Shown here: in pieces, positions 48,837-60,901 of the stretch
Numbering within the stretch: the stretch's first letter is position 1
Layout of the letters: the number at the start of each line of letters is the position of its first letter
Assembly: GCA_002914805.1 (NCBI GenBank)
Contig: JXTB01000228.1
Coordinates: forward strand, 148,403-212,402
Length of the DNA: 64,000 bases
Direction of reading: 5' to 3'
Origin: Parasponia andersonii
Taxonomy: Eukaryota > Streptophyta > Magnoliopsida > Rosales > Cannabaceae
Notes under the pieces: model-generated
The model's database searches: none
Told to the model about the DNA's origin: nothing
Seen by the model: only the letters and a program-made list of their open reading frames with translations
Position numbers and translations under genes: made by a program

Positions 48837-49255
48837 TACAAGTAGTGCATGTGGTCCACAAATGTGGAAGACCCTTTTCAGTAGTAACTCGGCATGATTT
48901 TTCACCTGTGCAACTGAGGCATGGGGTCTGTTACTATGGGCAAACCCTTCTTCGTAGCAGCCTGGCAGGATCTTTTGCCTGTGCAAATAAAATATTGGGT
49001 CTGCCACTGTGCGCAGTCCCTTTTCCGTGTGGCAGCAGATCTGACCTGTTTCGGAATCAAGCTTTTTAATAATATAAGCATTCACGTAGGTCTCACGTGT
49101 GATTAATATGCGGGGTCTGCCACTGTGGGTGGACCCCTTTTCCATAGCAAGCCAGAAGATGAATCCATGCGGCAAAAAGAGAACTTGACTTGTCTTGGAT
49201 TTAAACTTTTCAATAATATAAGCATTCACATGGTCTTACATCATATGCATGCATC
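48837..49255 (-). repeat. Degenerate repeats between array and end of pol (C2)
   Basis: Phrases GGGTCTGCCACTGTG, CCCTTTTCC and AATAATATAAGCATTCAC recur two or three times with variable spacing (for example at 49066 and 49212 for the last). This looks like an older, decayed repeat block. Confidence 0.6.
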
Positions 49256-50300
49256 TTACATGTGATACTTTTTCAAGTGCTGAGCATTCCATGTGTTCGG
49301 CAAATTTTTCCCCGTCTTGAGCTCCTTTAGGATATACACACCATTGTCGAGCGCTTTGATCACCTCATAAGGTCCGATTCAATTGGAGTCTAGTTTCGAG
49401 GAATTCCCTTTTCTAGCTTTCAGGACCCAATCCCCAGCATTAAATAGTCGGGCATTGACCTTTTTCATGTAGTAGGACCTAGCCTGCTGGTGTTATAAAG
49501 CCAGGTGGACTAGGGTCATGTTTCTCGTTTCTTCCAGGAGGTCTGTATTGCAGCTTAACTGATATTCGTTTAAGGGGGCATCTTTTACCACTTTGGAGCA
49601 GAGAGCGGGAGGCCGACCTCGGTTGGGATCATAGCCTCTGATCCGTAGACCATGGCGAATGGTGTTCTTCTAGTAGACCTTCGCTCTATGGTTCGATAGG
49701 CCCAAACAATGGCTGGCAGTTCTTCTAACCACTTGCCTTTACCCTCCTGTAAGTTCTTTTTGATGTTGCTGAATATGGCCTTGTTCATTGCCTTTGCTTG
49801 CCCGTTCCCTTGAAGGTAGTTCACAGAAGAGAAACTGAGCCTTGTATCATATAGCTCGCACAACTCCTTGAGCTTAGCATTGTGGAATTACGTGCCATGA
49901 TCGGCGTGTATCTCTTTCGGTATCCCAAATCGACACATTATGTTCTTTCAGATGAAGTTAATCGTGTCTGCCTTATTAACGGTCGTATAGGCTTCAGCCT
50001 CTACCAATTTGGTGAAGTAGTCCGTGGCCAATAAGAAGTACCTCTTTCCTCCTGGACTTCTAGGGAGCTCTCCGATGATGTCCAGACCCCATTTGGCGAA
50101 CGGCCAAGGGGTTATGTTCGAATGAAGTATCTCTGTGGGCTGACGTTTCATTGAGGCGAACCTCTAGCATATATCACATTTTTTGATGAATCGGGCTGTC
50201 TCTACCATCATGTATAGCCAAAAGTATCCGGCCGTTAGAGCCTTGTGGGCGAGGCTGCATCCGCCAGAGTGGTTGCGCTTCGACGGGACCTATACACCGT
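49256..50300 (-). pseudogene. pol: Integrase of C2 (broken)
   Basis: The core begins at about 50110 with WGLDIIGELPRSPGG (first Asp). The second Asp is in HADHGT at about 49895, and the third motif at about 49795 reads NGQAKAMNKAIF, where Lys replaces the catalytic Glu. The zinc-binding part (50170-50290) is frame-shifted. The C-terminal part can be followed to WNAQHLKKYHM and the TAA at 49256-49258, the end of pol. A stop near 49380 interrupts it. Confidence 0.88.
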
Positions 50301-51253
50301 AGCATCGGACCCATTGTCGATCTCCTGTATAACTGTTCACCCACCATCGAGTACCTGGCAGCTTTCAATCTGACTGATCTTGCTTCCCAAAGGTCTGCGG
50401 GCAGGTTCCCTAACGTCAAATACTGTGTGATGCTTTTCATCCACCTTTCGTCAGCAGCTCCGGTTGCGAACACATAGTGCGTAGGGATCTGCGGGGGTTC
50501 TTCCATGCTCCTATCTTCTAGGAGAACTTCTACGCTTCCATCTGTACCCCCGATTGACGCACTCTTAGCTAGCTCGTCAGCCCTTTGGTTCATCTCCCTG
50601 GGGATTGATTCGATATCGAAATTGTCAAAACGAGCTTTTGCCCCCATGACATTGGAGAAGTACCTGTGCAACCTCGGTTCTTTTACTTCGAAGTTTCCCC
50701 TGACCTGACCCACGATCAACTGTGAGTTGGTCTTTACCGCGATGTTCTCCACTCCAAAGTGCAGTGCCAGCTCAAGGCCTTGCAGCAGTGCCTCATACTC
50801 CGCCTCATTATTAGTCGCCTGGAAGCCGAGCCTCAATGCCTTCTCAACTCTAAGACCCATTGGGGTCTGCAGGACTATCTCAATACCTGACTCTGAGGCA
50901 TTCGTGGATCCATCGATATATAGCGTCCAGGCAAAAGGGGGGCAAAGTTGAGACATCTGGGACGGGTCATGCAGCTCGCCGAAGGATTCGATTTCTACCA
51001 AGAAATCCGCCATGACTTGTCCTTTCTTTGCCGCTCGAGGACGATATTCAATGTCGTAAATTCCCAACTCTATGGCCCACTTGGTCAGTCGTCCCGATAG
51101 ATCTGGCTTGGTCAAAATTTGCCGGATAGGGAAATCCGTATACACGGTGACCGAGTATGCCTCAAAGTACTGCCGGAGCTTCTTTTTAGTGTTGATCAGG
51201 GCGAGGACCAGCTTTTCTGCCATACTATATCGTGTCTCGGCATCCAGGAGCAT
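50301..51253 (-). pseudogene. pol: RNase H and second RNase H of C2
   Basis: A 359-codon open piece (51253-50174) starts in ordinary gypsy RNase H (LLDAETRYSMAEK, LRQYFEAYSVTVYTD), then carries the extra RNase H: FAWTLYIDGSTNASESG, NNEAEYEALLQGL and VKTNSQLIVGQV. In the third motif Asn replaces the expected Asp of the D-S-Q-L box. The doubled RNase H supports Tat assignment. Confidence 0.85.
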
Positions 51254-51334
51254 GTGGCTTATGTAAAATACTGGTTTCTATTTGCCGTCTTCCTCGATGA
51301 ATAGTACAGCACTGATTACTACTTCGGATACCGC

Positions 51335-52486
51335 TTAATAGGCGTACAAGCGCTCCCCCTCTGTTGGTGAAGCCAAGATAGGTGAGTGACTTAAATACAG
51401 CTTGAGATCTGTCAGTGCCCTATCCTGTTCCTCCCCCCAGACGACAGCAGAGCTTTTTTTCAAGCGTTGGAAGAAAGGCTTGCACCGGTCGGACATCTTG
51501 GAGACGAATCGGCTGAGAGCAGCTATCTTCCTGGCTAGGCGTTGGACCTCCCGAACGGTCGAGGGTCTCTGCACATTTGCGATCGAGGTCAGCTGGGTCA
51601 GGTTTGCCTCAATACCCCTCCTACTCACGATATGTCCCAGGAATTAACCAGAGGACACCCCAAACGCACACTTCTTAGGATTCAGACGCATCCAATATTG
51701 CCTCAGAATCTGAAAACATTCGTCTAAGTGTCTCATATGGTCTGAATCTTCTTCGCTCTTCACGACCATATCATCAATATAGACCTCTATTGTCTTCCCC
51801 AGTAGCTCGGCGAACAGTTTATTCATGAACCTTTGGTAGTTTGCCCCCGCGTTCTTCAAGCCAAATGGCATATGCCTGTAGCAATACAGACCACGCTCTG
51901 TGATAAAAGCCGTATGGATTAGGTCTTCTGCGTACAGGGGGATCTGGTTATACCCAGAGTAGGCATCCAAAAAGCTCATTCTGTTGAATCCCGCCGTCGC
52001 ATCTACCATTTGGTAATTTTAGGCAGGGGGAAGCTATCCTTCGGGCAGGCCTTGTTCAGGTTGGTGAAGTCTATGCAAATACGGTCGTCCGTTTTTCTTC
52101 TTCACCACTGCTGGGTTGGAGACCCAACATGGGTACACGCATACCCTGATCAGACCATTCTCCAGCAGCTTCTCTACCTCCTTGTTGATCGCCCTATTTT
52201 TCACTGGTGCAAATCTTCGGGGCTTCTGCCTGACTGAAGGGAAATTAGGATCTATGTTCAGCCAGTGGCAGGTGTGTGCGGGGTCTATCCCGGGCATGTC
52301 ATCATGGGACCACACGAAGATGTCCTCGTTCCGCTTCAGGAATCCCAATATTTCGTTCTTTTGCTCCTCGGGCAATAAGGCCCCGATTAGAATCACCTTC
52401 ACCGGTTCTGCCTCTTTCAAAGGGACTGCTACCTGCTCCTCGATCGTGGATTCCAGACCGTCATACTCCTCTTCGATTTGCTTCAT
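51335..52486 (-). pseudogene. pol: Reverse transcriptase of C2 (frameshifted)
   Basis: The linker and fingers are in 52486-52034 (PGIDPAHTCHWLNIDP, EVEKLLENGLIR), the palm in 52009-51644 (FLDAYSGYNQIPLY, YIDDMVVKS with the catalytic pair intact), and the thumb in 51628-51335 (MSRRGIEANLTQL, LARKIAALSRFVSK). A frameshift separates the first two near 52020-52090 and a stop the last two. Confidence 0.9.
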
Positions 52487-52513
52487 GTACGTTGGCAGGC
52501 AGTCCTTTGATTG

Positions 52514-53179
52514 CTATCCGTCCCCGGTCGTGGTGCTTGCACCCGTGTCGGCTCCTCTCAGGGTGGCTGAAAAGCATTTCTTTGCAGAGGCATGGTCTCC
52601 CCTGATGTCTATCGTGTGGGTACTATCTTTTGACAGACATCTTAAGACCTGGTGGAGGGTGGAAGCGACCCCATGCATGGCATGGATCCATCCCATTCCC
52701 ATGATGATGTTGAAGGAGGACTGGTAGTCAATGATGACGAAATCCACGTCCAAGCATCTCTTAGCAGTGCAGACATTCAGGGTCACAACGTCCAAATGGC
52801 AGACCCTCGTGCTGTCGAAAGCGAATAGCGGCTGACAGGTCGGCCTGAGTGCGCTTTGATCTAGGCCCATATTCTCGAATGTGCTGAGGAACAGGATATC
52901 GACGCTACTTCCACCGTCGACCAGGACCCTTCTGACCAATGCGGAGCTGATTTGCAATTTAATCACTAAGGGGTCGTCGTGAGGCTGGCGCACCGTAGTT
53001 AAATCTTGCTGGGTGAAAATGATCGGGGCAGCAGAGATGCGGTTCTCCCCTGACATCAAATAGTTGACAGAATGACCCATCCCCCTCAGGCGTTTCACCC
53101 TACCTTCAGCTCTTTTGAGGCATTTTTCCTTCTCTTCTTGATCCTGGGTCGGCTCTGGCCTGCCCACGATGGTTGGCAC
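52514..53179 (-). pseudogene. pol: Aspartic protease segment of C2
   Basis: A 221-codon open piece from the end of gag through protease. RVLVDGGSSVDILFLSTF (about 52880-52935) surrounds the catalytic Asp, and VIIDYQSSFNIIMGM is the downstream core. It is nearly the same as the C1 protease. Confidence 0.85.
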
Positions 53180-53279
53180 TATCCTCAGGGTATGCTCTCC
53201 TAACCCAGAGGCTTGGGTCTACTTCCCTTTCTCAGGCCTGGTGATGCCCTCCAGTGGCTGGGTTCTGCCGGTTTTCACG

Positions 53280-54720
53280 TACTGTTTTAGCCTGCCAGCA
53301 TGGATCGCCATCATGACCTGTGCGTAAAGGTTGCGACAGTGGACGGTGTCGTGCCCGAAGTCTTTATGGAACTGGCAATACCTGTTCCTGTTCTTCATGT
53401 GCTTAGGACGCCAGATTTGAGGGGGTCTTTGAAAATGCCCCTGTCCTTGTTTTGGAGGTAGATCACGTCGATCGGTGTGTTGAGCTCATACTTTGGCAGA
53501 GGGTCACAGGATGTCTTCCTCCTCTTGCCACCTTCCTGACTGTTTCGGATGGGGGCTTCCTATTTTGGAGCCAGCCCTTAGCCCGGTGAGGGCCTCTTCA
53601 CCCCTTGCGGGACCGGGGTTTGTACTGGCATCGTTGTTATCGCGGCGGAGGTCTTAGGTGCCTTCTAATGGCTCTCCAACACTATGAATACTCCTTCTGA
53701 CTTGGCCTGGACATCCACCATATCGTACAAAAGATTTAGAATGAGATGGTCCGATAACATTGATCCTAGCTGCAGGCCTCTGACGAATGAGCCTGCAGCT
53801 TGGACTGAGTCGGCGTTATGGACCAGTGACATTACCTCGAGAAAATGCGAGAGGTACTCTCGCAGGGACTCATCTGCAGCCTGCTCTAACCGGTCTAAGT
53901 CTCGCATGGTTTTTTGCTGTCTCCGGACACCTGCGTACTGCTTTAGAAAAAGTTTGCAGAAGTCTTCGAACCCATTTATGGACTTTTCCGGGAGCTGTCT
54001 GAACCATAGCAGGGCTGGTCCCACTAGGGTCGTAGAGAAGACTTTACAGGTCACGGCCTCGCCCTTGGTTTCCAAGGCCATCTTCTGTTGAAAGTGGTAT
54101 ATGTGATCGAGGGGGTCAGTTTTCCCCTCGAACGGCCTAAAGGTCGGGGTTGTGAAGTCTCTCGGCCTGGGCTCCATCTGGATCTAGTCGGCGAAGGCCG
54201 TCCGGTTGATCCCTCGCACAGTTTACTCTGCCAAATCGTCGGGGGTCTGGCTGTGATGGGCCCCGAGTCCCTTACCTAACTCCGCCATCATCTCTTGCTT
54301 CTAGTCGGGAGGCGTACCTCCTGGGCTTCCATGGCATCTTCAACCCATTGCTCCCCTAGTTTGGAGGGGCCTCGACTGGCTTTGCCATGCCCCTTGCATC
54401 CGTGATCCAGAGGGGGCGGGAGCTTCTCCTCGCGGTTGACTTCCGAATTCTTGCTGGACCTCTTCGTCAAAATCTTCTCTCCGCTGGGTCCTATCTTCGC
54501 TCGCCAGCAACCCCTTGAGGTGGGCATTATCTCTACGTACCTCTGTAACTTCGTCCCTTAAACCCAGGACGGCTTCGTGGGCCATGTTTGCCTTCCGGTT
54601 TGCTTCCGCCAGGGCGGCAAGCATCTGATACAGCTTCTACTCCAGATCTGGTCGTGCTTCTCGGGAGCTCCTTTCGGCGTCGGGACGTGTGCTCCTAGTT
54701 GTCATCCTTGAGGGTGCCAT
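53280..54720 (-). pseudogene. gag: gag of C2 (broken)
   Basis: Start codon at 54720 (MAPSRMTTRSTRPDAER), about 80 bp inside the primer site. A TAG interrupts it early (CAG in C1). 54624-54340 is a coiled-coil-like region (LAEANRKANMAHEAVLGL). 54177-53665 is the gag core (FRPFEGKTDPLDHIYHFQQ, LLWFRQLPEKSI). The zinc-knuckle-like segment lies near 53330-53400 in a shifted frame. Confidence 0.87.
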
Positions 54721-54817
54721 CAAACGTTGTATGGCTTTTTGTTTGGGGAAAGCGTCATCGTGAGTCTCCTACTCTTTTTTCTCACACTCAACCCTTTTCC
54801 CACAGACGGCGCCAAAC

Positions 54818-55625
54818 TATTGGAGCAGTTTCTCACCAGCCATTCACGTGCCTTTGAATCGCTGATGTTGTATTCTCTAACTGTCCACGTGTCCTCGCTA
54901 TCCCAAAATACTCTGAACTCCAGGCAGGGTCGGAGAGGCAAGGGTAGCTACCTGCAAAGACCCTTCGATGCTTAAGTCAGTGATCTATCTTTGATTCAAG
55001 ATAGCAAGGAATTAGTTCTGTATGAGTATATATTTGTTTCTTGCTCATAAGCTTTTTTATATACTTTTTCGTAAGTGTCCATGCCCCTCTTCGAGAACGC
55101 ATGGCTCATATATACACATAGTCCTGAGATTGTGACCCATGCGGGTCTCAATCTCAGGACTGACTACCTTTCTCTTCAAAGCTTTTCTCAGAGGTCACGG
55201 GACGAGATTACCGTGATCTTTTCTGTGTCGTTATAGCCTGGTTTCCGCCGCCTCCAACGGCTTGAACCTGTTAGGGGTGGGATTCGAACAGATCGTCATT
55301 CTGTCAAGGTAGATTGCCCCTTGCGCCCATTTATCCTAGATCGTATTAAATACTCTGTCTGGGTCTGGAGTTGTGAGTTGTTCTCCATTGTATTCTGGTG
55401 GAAGACCCTTGGGGCTTCCAGCCCCCCAGCTGCCGAGATTATCCAGGGACTGTGATAGGCTCGGTCCTAAACTCGGATGGCCCAATGGCCGATTGTGAAA
55501 TCACGTGTGACCCGCGTGGCCTTTAACTAATCACTCTCGATACCTGTCGGACGGTGGACCCCTTTTGTGACCTATTCTGCCGCTCGATCGTCCACATGGC
55601 GTATGACTTGGGAACGGGTCTCACA
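54818..55625 (-). repeat. 5' LTR of C2 (808 bp)
   Basis: Plus-strand start TATTGGAGC (TG mutated to TA) and end GGGTCTCACA. An inverted repeat with 18-base arms lies at 55121-55160. The primer site on the inner side (54797-54814, minus) reads TGGCGCCGTCTGTG. Confidence 0.93.
55121..55160. repeat. Hairpin in the 5' LTR of C2
   Basis: Arms GTCCTGAGATTGTGACCC and GGGTCTCAATCTCAGGAC pair at 17 of 18 positions around a 4-base loop (ATGC). It lies in the transcribed or promoter part of the LTR. Confidence 0.85.
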
Positions 55626-55630
55626 GTTGT

Positions 55631-57305
55631 TGTGTTATGTTTAAGCCCGAATTGTGCTATCGTGCTCCTGCCATCTTCATACTGGCCTAATTCCTTGCAC
55701 GATTATGTCTTTTTTTTTTATATTATATTACTTTTGTGTCTAATCATGCTTATTTCTAAGATCTTGATATTTTTGTGTTTAATCTCGCATGTTCTCAAAC
55801 TTGTATCCTTCTCGTGCTGTTATTGTATTTGCCTATTTTTGTATAATCACATCTAATCATGCATATTTTAACTTCGTTCTCGTGTCATTCTTACAAAATA
55901 ATTGTAGTTGTCAATTTCCATGCATAATTATATAGTCTAAATTTAGTTGTTTCGTCGTTTATTCCAAATCTATTTTTAAGTGTTCATAAACTCGTTATAT
56001 ATATATATACACACATATATATATATATATATTAATTAATAAAGCTGCAACTAGAGGAAGGACAAGATAGAAACTATCTACATCTTAACTAGTTTGGCAT
56101 CCAACTGTAAACTCTCAAAAGAGCCCGCATCCCAGGAACGGCCTAAATATTATTTGAAAAAAATACAATGATGTATGAAAAAAAAAAGACAAAAATAAAA
56201 TCGGAAAAACAAGCTAAAAGGTAAACCAAGCCCAACAAATGATACCCTGTTATGCCTTAGTAAAATCCTTCCATACAAAAATCCCTATAGAGAAAAATCT
56301 AAAAATCTGGAAAGGAAAAAGGGTGCATATCCAACCCAAATTAACTAAAAAGATAATTTATTAGCCATCATATTCAACAAAGCATATTATTTGTGAAAAT
56401 AAGTTAACTTTTATATTTATGAAAATGAAACAAACTTACTAACATTGATACTCTAGAGTTTGGATTTCTATGGAAACTAATTCTACATTGAACTTTTGTA
56501 AATTAGTACTCTGCAAATGGCTACCCTTGTTGATTAATTAAGTGAATTAAGTAAGAAAAATATTAAATTACCCTTAATAACTGCTTAAAATGCTAGGTCT
56601 GAGTGATATCTTATTTGTGTTGCAATGTTGAATGTTTAGATTGATTGCTAATTGGATATAAAATATGGATTTAATATGCAATTTTTTTTAAAAAGTTTGC
56701 TTTAAATACCTAAATTTGTATTAAAAATCACAAAATATATAGCCCTAAACACCCTCTCTTTCTCTCATGGACTCTATGTTGGAATATTTTTTATGGACTA
56801 GTATAATTACTAGTAACTCACTATGTCTTAATTAAAATATATTAAGGATTTGTATGTATAATATTTGCATAGAATTACTAATTGGGACATAATGGGATGG
56901 ACCATACATCTTAATATGAATAAGGCTTATGGTTTCACGCTCTTTTGAATATCTTGACCAGCTAATTGGGCCAAGGGTATGAGGCCACACACATAAGTGA
57001 CAAGGTCCTTTGGCACATTGTCCCATCTATGAAAACTGATCGTTAACCAGTTTTGTGTGCAGTAAAATGTTGGGGTTTTCAGCAGAGCACCATGAGAATA
57101 AAAGAATGTTGAACACCATAGCTCTTCTTTAGTTTTCTTCACTATTTTCACAACTTGTAGGAGCTCTAGAGTAAGGACAATGTTCGGTCATCAGCTCAAC
57201 CCACTGCACAGAAGTAATATCCATTTTTTTTGAATATGCTTTAAGTTTAAATGAATTGTCTATTTTTTCTCGAGACCCTCTCTAGTCTACCCATCCTTAT
57301 TTTAG
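55631..57305. other. Intergenic sequence right of C2
   Basis: No gene recognised. A patch at 56880-57160 is coding-like on the minus strand in more than one frame but matches nothing I know. A (TA)n/(CA) run lies at 55997-56031. Confidence 0.45.
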
Positions 57306-57383
57306 GTAGTGATGGGTACCATTACTGGGAGGAGTTTGTAGCTTATATTGAGGACCCTCAAATGGAGCTCACTTTTGTTAATA
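57306..57383 (+). pseudogene. Possible orphan exon (78 bp)
   Basis: CCTTATTTTAG acceptor and AATA/GTAAGT donor enclose 78 bp with one open phase (SDGYHYWEEFVAYIEDP). No family is recognised and no partner exon was found, so it is either an isolated remnant or chance. Confidence 0.2.
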
Positions 57384-59438
57384 GTAAGTTGAACACCTTG
57401 AGCAGCATTATTTTTCTATTAATCGAAGCTTAGCCACGGCCTTAACCATAGGCTCGACTTTATCTTGGATTTATTTACCCTAATTTGTAATAGTTGTAAC
57501 AAATTCATTTTTGTATTGCCTTATACTATTAAAATTCTTTTGTATGGCTTTCATTGAATTTTGTGTTCAATTTTTATTTTCTTGTTTCGATATAAATTTG
57601 TGTTGGAAGCATGGGTAGCGGTGATGCCAGTTGATTCCTCAAATGAATTGTCAGTATAAGAATCACTTTGATGCCTCACGTTTGTTGTGAGAAGACTCCT
57701 TCTTGAATACTCGTAGTGAATAGTGTTACAAGAATGACCACTACAACTTCCACCACTCAATATTACTCACTAGAATTCTTCAAATAGAGAGAAATAGGGA
57801 GAAAGCATATTTTTTGTGTGTTATTTTTTAGATTCTCTAATTAATGAGTTAGTAAGAGAACGCATGTATCTTTTCTATTCAAATAAAGATACTTTCTTAT
57901 TCCCTAATGAATAAGAAATATTCTCTTATTAATAGAGGCCTATAAGATATTAATATATTGATTTAAATTAAGCATTCAAATATTTTATCAGATACAAATT
58001 ATTAATTTCTAATATTTTGTTTAATACTAACAGAATATATGGAAATAAAGTCTCAGTGTGTTGATTATCCTCTATACACATTAGTCCACTCATATTGGGC
58101 CATGCACCAATTATAGGTGCACATATTCTTATTTAGGAGCTAGCACAACCTACAGGCTCAACTTACATTTTATGCGGGCTAAAGTAGGTCATACCTATGC
58201 GAGTCGAATATAAGCCACAATGTGGTTTTAATTTTATTATTGCTTTATGTTTTAAAATTATGTGTTTATAATTTAAAATTTTGCTTAATGTGTTTAAATA
58301 AAGTGGGCAACCATTTAGATTAGATAATTTTAAATTGAGAAGTATATTAAAATTGTGAAAATACAAATTTCCTTATTTGAGTGAATTAGTTGTACAAATT
58401 AGATAAATTTGTGAAGATTTCAAACAATCATTAAAAAGATTGAATAACTAGTAGACAGTCTAATAAGTGTCAATAGCGACACTTTAATTTATTATTTTTT
58501 TCTTGAAATAATTTAATTTACATTTCATTCCACTTAAGAATGAAAAATATTAATGCATTGAAGTTTGACCAAGTGAATTAAATTAGTAAAGCGACATCTT
58601 TTCCCCAGATAAATACAGAATATAATAGGTATGTCATGACTTTTATTCTTTTCTTTAATAATTAATAGAAGTGTCACTTATGATATTCATTAGAAAAAAA
58701 AGGTCAGAAACAGACGATTATCCTTTTTTATTTTCATATATCAAGACATTTTTAAAAAAAAATAAATAACTAATAAATTAAATATAATTGACTATTCTTA
58801 AATTTCTCCAGATAACACTCCTAATTTATCTATGATTGTATTTTCAAACAATTTGTCATGATTGTCATTCTACCATAATGGATGCTCTAGCATTCACTTC
58901 GTGGCCTCTCTTTCTATGGATCGCTCATTTGCCTCAAAGTGATGACCTCTAATTGCTAATAAGAAGACTTGTAGATCTCCCAATTCGGTAAAGATAGGCA
59001 AATGGGTATTTAGCAATTCTTCAAGCGATTTAATTATGATGCCTATAACAGGCTTGTGAAAAATGAAGTGATTGAGTGTGAAAATTTTGAGAATGAAGGC
59101 TTTCCTATAGGTCAGAGATGTTGACCATAAATCTCCAATTTTTGGAGTTAAATGCATTGATAGTGTTTGTTAATGTTGAATGCATTTTTGCTTACTTTTC
59201 TTTTTTCCTGGTATCATAGTCAACCAGTATTATTTGGTTTAGATAGGATAGTTTTAAAATTAGAGAATTAGCTTATTATTAGAGGAATTTTGTATTCTAA
59301 TTTAATGTGTTATTGTATGAATAATCTTTTTATAATGACAAATTTATTACTTGAAAAAAACACGAGTGTCGAACAAAAAAATTGATTAAAACATTCTATT
59401 ATAAACTACGACTTTATTAAGAGAAACGTCACCTCATC

Positions 59439-59473
<35 letters not shown>

Positions 59474-60049
59474 ATATATTTATATAGCCTGAAGTAGAGA
59501 GAAAATATAAAAACTCTTATAGTTTCTTTGATCACTATTCTATTTTTTAAATTTTTAGAAAATTCCTAATTTTTTCATGATATAATTAGTCTTATTATTA
59601 TTTTTTCATGCTATGATTAGCGGTAATATATATATGTATTATATAATATTATATTTAGTTTAATATTAATGATACCTTATATTAATTAATTCAATTCATC
59701 GAATAAATAGTGCTACATTTGTTTCATCAAAATAAATACATTATTTAGTTTTTTTATATAATATTATATTTAATTTAATATTAATGATACTTTATATTAA
59801 ATTTAGTTCATCGAACAAAATGTTATGTAATATTCATTTAATCAAAATAAATATAGAGACAAATACATTTTTTAATATTATAATATATTGAACCTAATTA
59901 TAAATTATGTTTAATGTATGTAATATTAATACTAACTCGTACAAAGTGCAGTATAAAAACTAGTTTCTTTATAAAAGAAACACAATATATAAGTAAGCAT
60001 TAAACACTTGTTTGTATCTATTTTTATTATTCATTACAAGAATGAAAAT
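57384..60049. other. Intergenic sequence, no gene recognised
   Basis: AT-rich. It holds the (TA)n runs at 59440-59485. A minus-strand frame at 59157-58894 has no recognised domain. Confidence 0.5.
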
Positions 60050-60091
60050 AAATGAGACCCCTCAAAAAAAAAAAAAAAAACAAATGAGACC
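60050..60091 (+). repeat. Poly(A) tract between 10-bp direct repeats
   Basis: AAATGAGACC occurs at 60050-60059 and 60082-60091, enclosing CCTC, about 17 A and C. The layout resembles the scar of a very short poly(A)-tailed insertion, or a simple duplication. Confidence 0.5.
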
Positions 60092-60146
60092 AGATTATAC
60101 ATTTTATCCCTTTTTTTTTGTCCTATTCTTTTAATTTTAGATTAAT

Positions 60147-60653
60147 GGCATAAGTGTTCCTGAAATATCTAATTTGTGGCATTTTGGTTCTCAAAGCTCT
60201 AATTTTTGAACTTTTCGATTTGAAGTAATTTAGTTTATGAACTGTCTAAATTGCAATTTGTTGTAAAATTTCTAATAAAAAATACACGTATAGAGTGTGT
60301 GGCAGAATCTAAAACTAAAAGCGTATTTAAAAAGTAATTCAGAAAATTTGAGCATAAAAATGAAAAAAATATAGAAAGATTTTCTCGAAAATTGTAGTTT
60401 TACGAACCCTAAAAAAAAAATACAAATAATACCTATTCACTTCTTTTTAAATTCTTTTGTTCTATTTATTTCTCTTTAAATACTTTTTTAGATGCTATTA
60501 TATATTTTTTCGTCAAAATTTAATAGTATGTCACAAATTAGACAATTGAGTTATTAAATTTCATTAAATCAAAAAATTTAAAAACTTAATTACTATAATT
60601 AGAACTTTAAAACTAAATTAGTATAAATTGAATATTTCATGACCATTTATGCC
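60147..60653. mobile_element. MITE (507 bp) upstream of the LHW-like gene
   Basis: The ends are inverted repeats: GGCATAAGTGTTCCTGAAAT on the left and, on the opposite strand from the right, GGCATAAATGGTCATGAAAT, with 4 mismatches in 20. ATTAAT flanks both sides (60141-60146, 60654-60659) as a possible target duplication, although it is itself a palindrome and could be part of the ends. The interior is non-coding and AT-rich. The superfamily is not settled. Confidence 0.7.
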
Positions 60654-60901
60654 ATTAATTTTTTTTTTTATTTTCGATAATATCACGCAAAAAAAACACA
60701 TTGATTACTTTTAGTGCTAGGTTACATGTGTCGATAGTGAGCAACATACACAAAATCTAGAGTAGATTTTGTGTATTTTACTTGCTTTATCCTATTTAGC
60801 CGCTATTGAGATGCATCACACGTAAAGATAAAAACCAAACAAAATGGGGACAGATTGTACGGTATTCTGTCAAAATACCGAATATGTGACCATGTCCGTG
60901 C

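Larger units (their letters stand above)
42982..55625 (-). mobile_element. Complete Ty3/gypsy Tat-lineage element C2 (12.6 kb)
   Basis: Two LTRs (812 and 808 bp) with the perfect flanking duplication GTTGT (42977-42981 and 55626-55630). On the minus strand the order is primer site, gag, protease, RT, RNase H, second RNase H, integrase, a long 3' region with three blocks of tandem repeats, an oppositely oriented spliced gene and the 3' LTR. The first 305 bp of the two LTRs differ at about 28 positions by eye, so the insertion is old. It is clearly GC-richer than the intergenic DNA around it. Confidence 0.95.

Noticed and set aside
48201..48861. Long minus-strand frames (133 and 205 codons) with repeated RRSSTTREN / DDPRKRTKRK phrases, and a plus-strand frame of 210 codons
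   Set aside because: They are translations of the ~100-bp tandem array. The period near 99 bp keeps frames open on both strands, so length is not evidence of a gene.
58894..59157. 87-codon minus-strand frame
   Set aside because: No recognised domain, no splice context and no similarity to anything else in the window.
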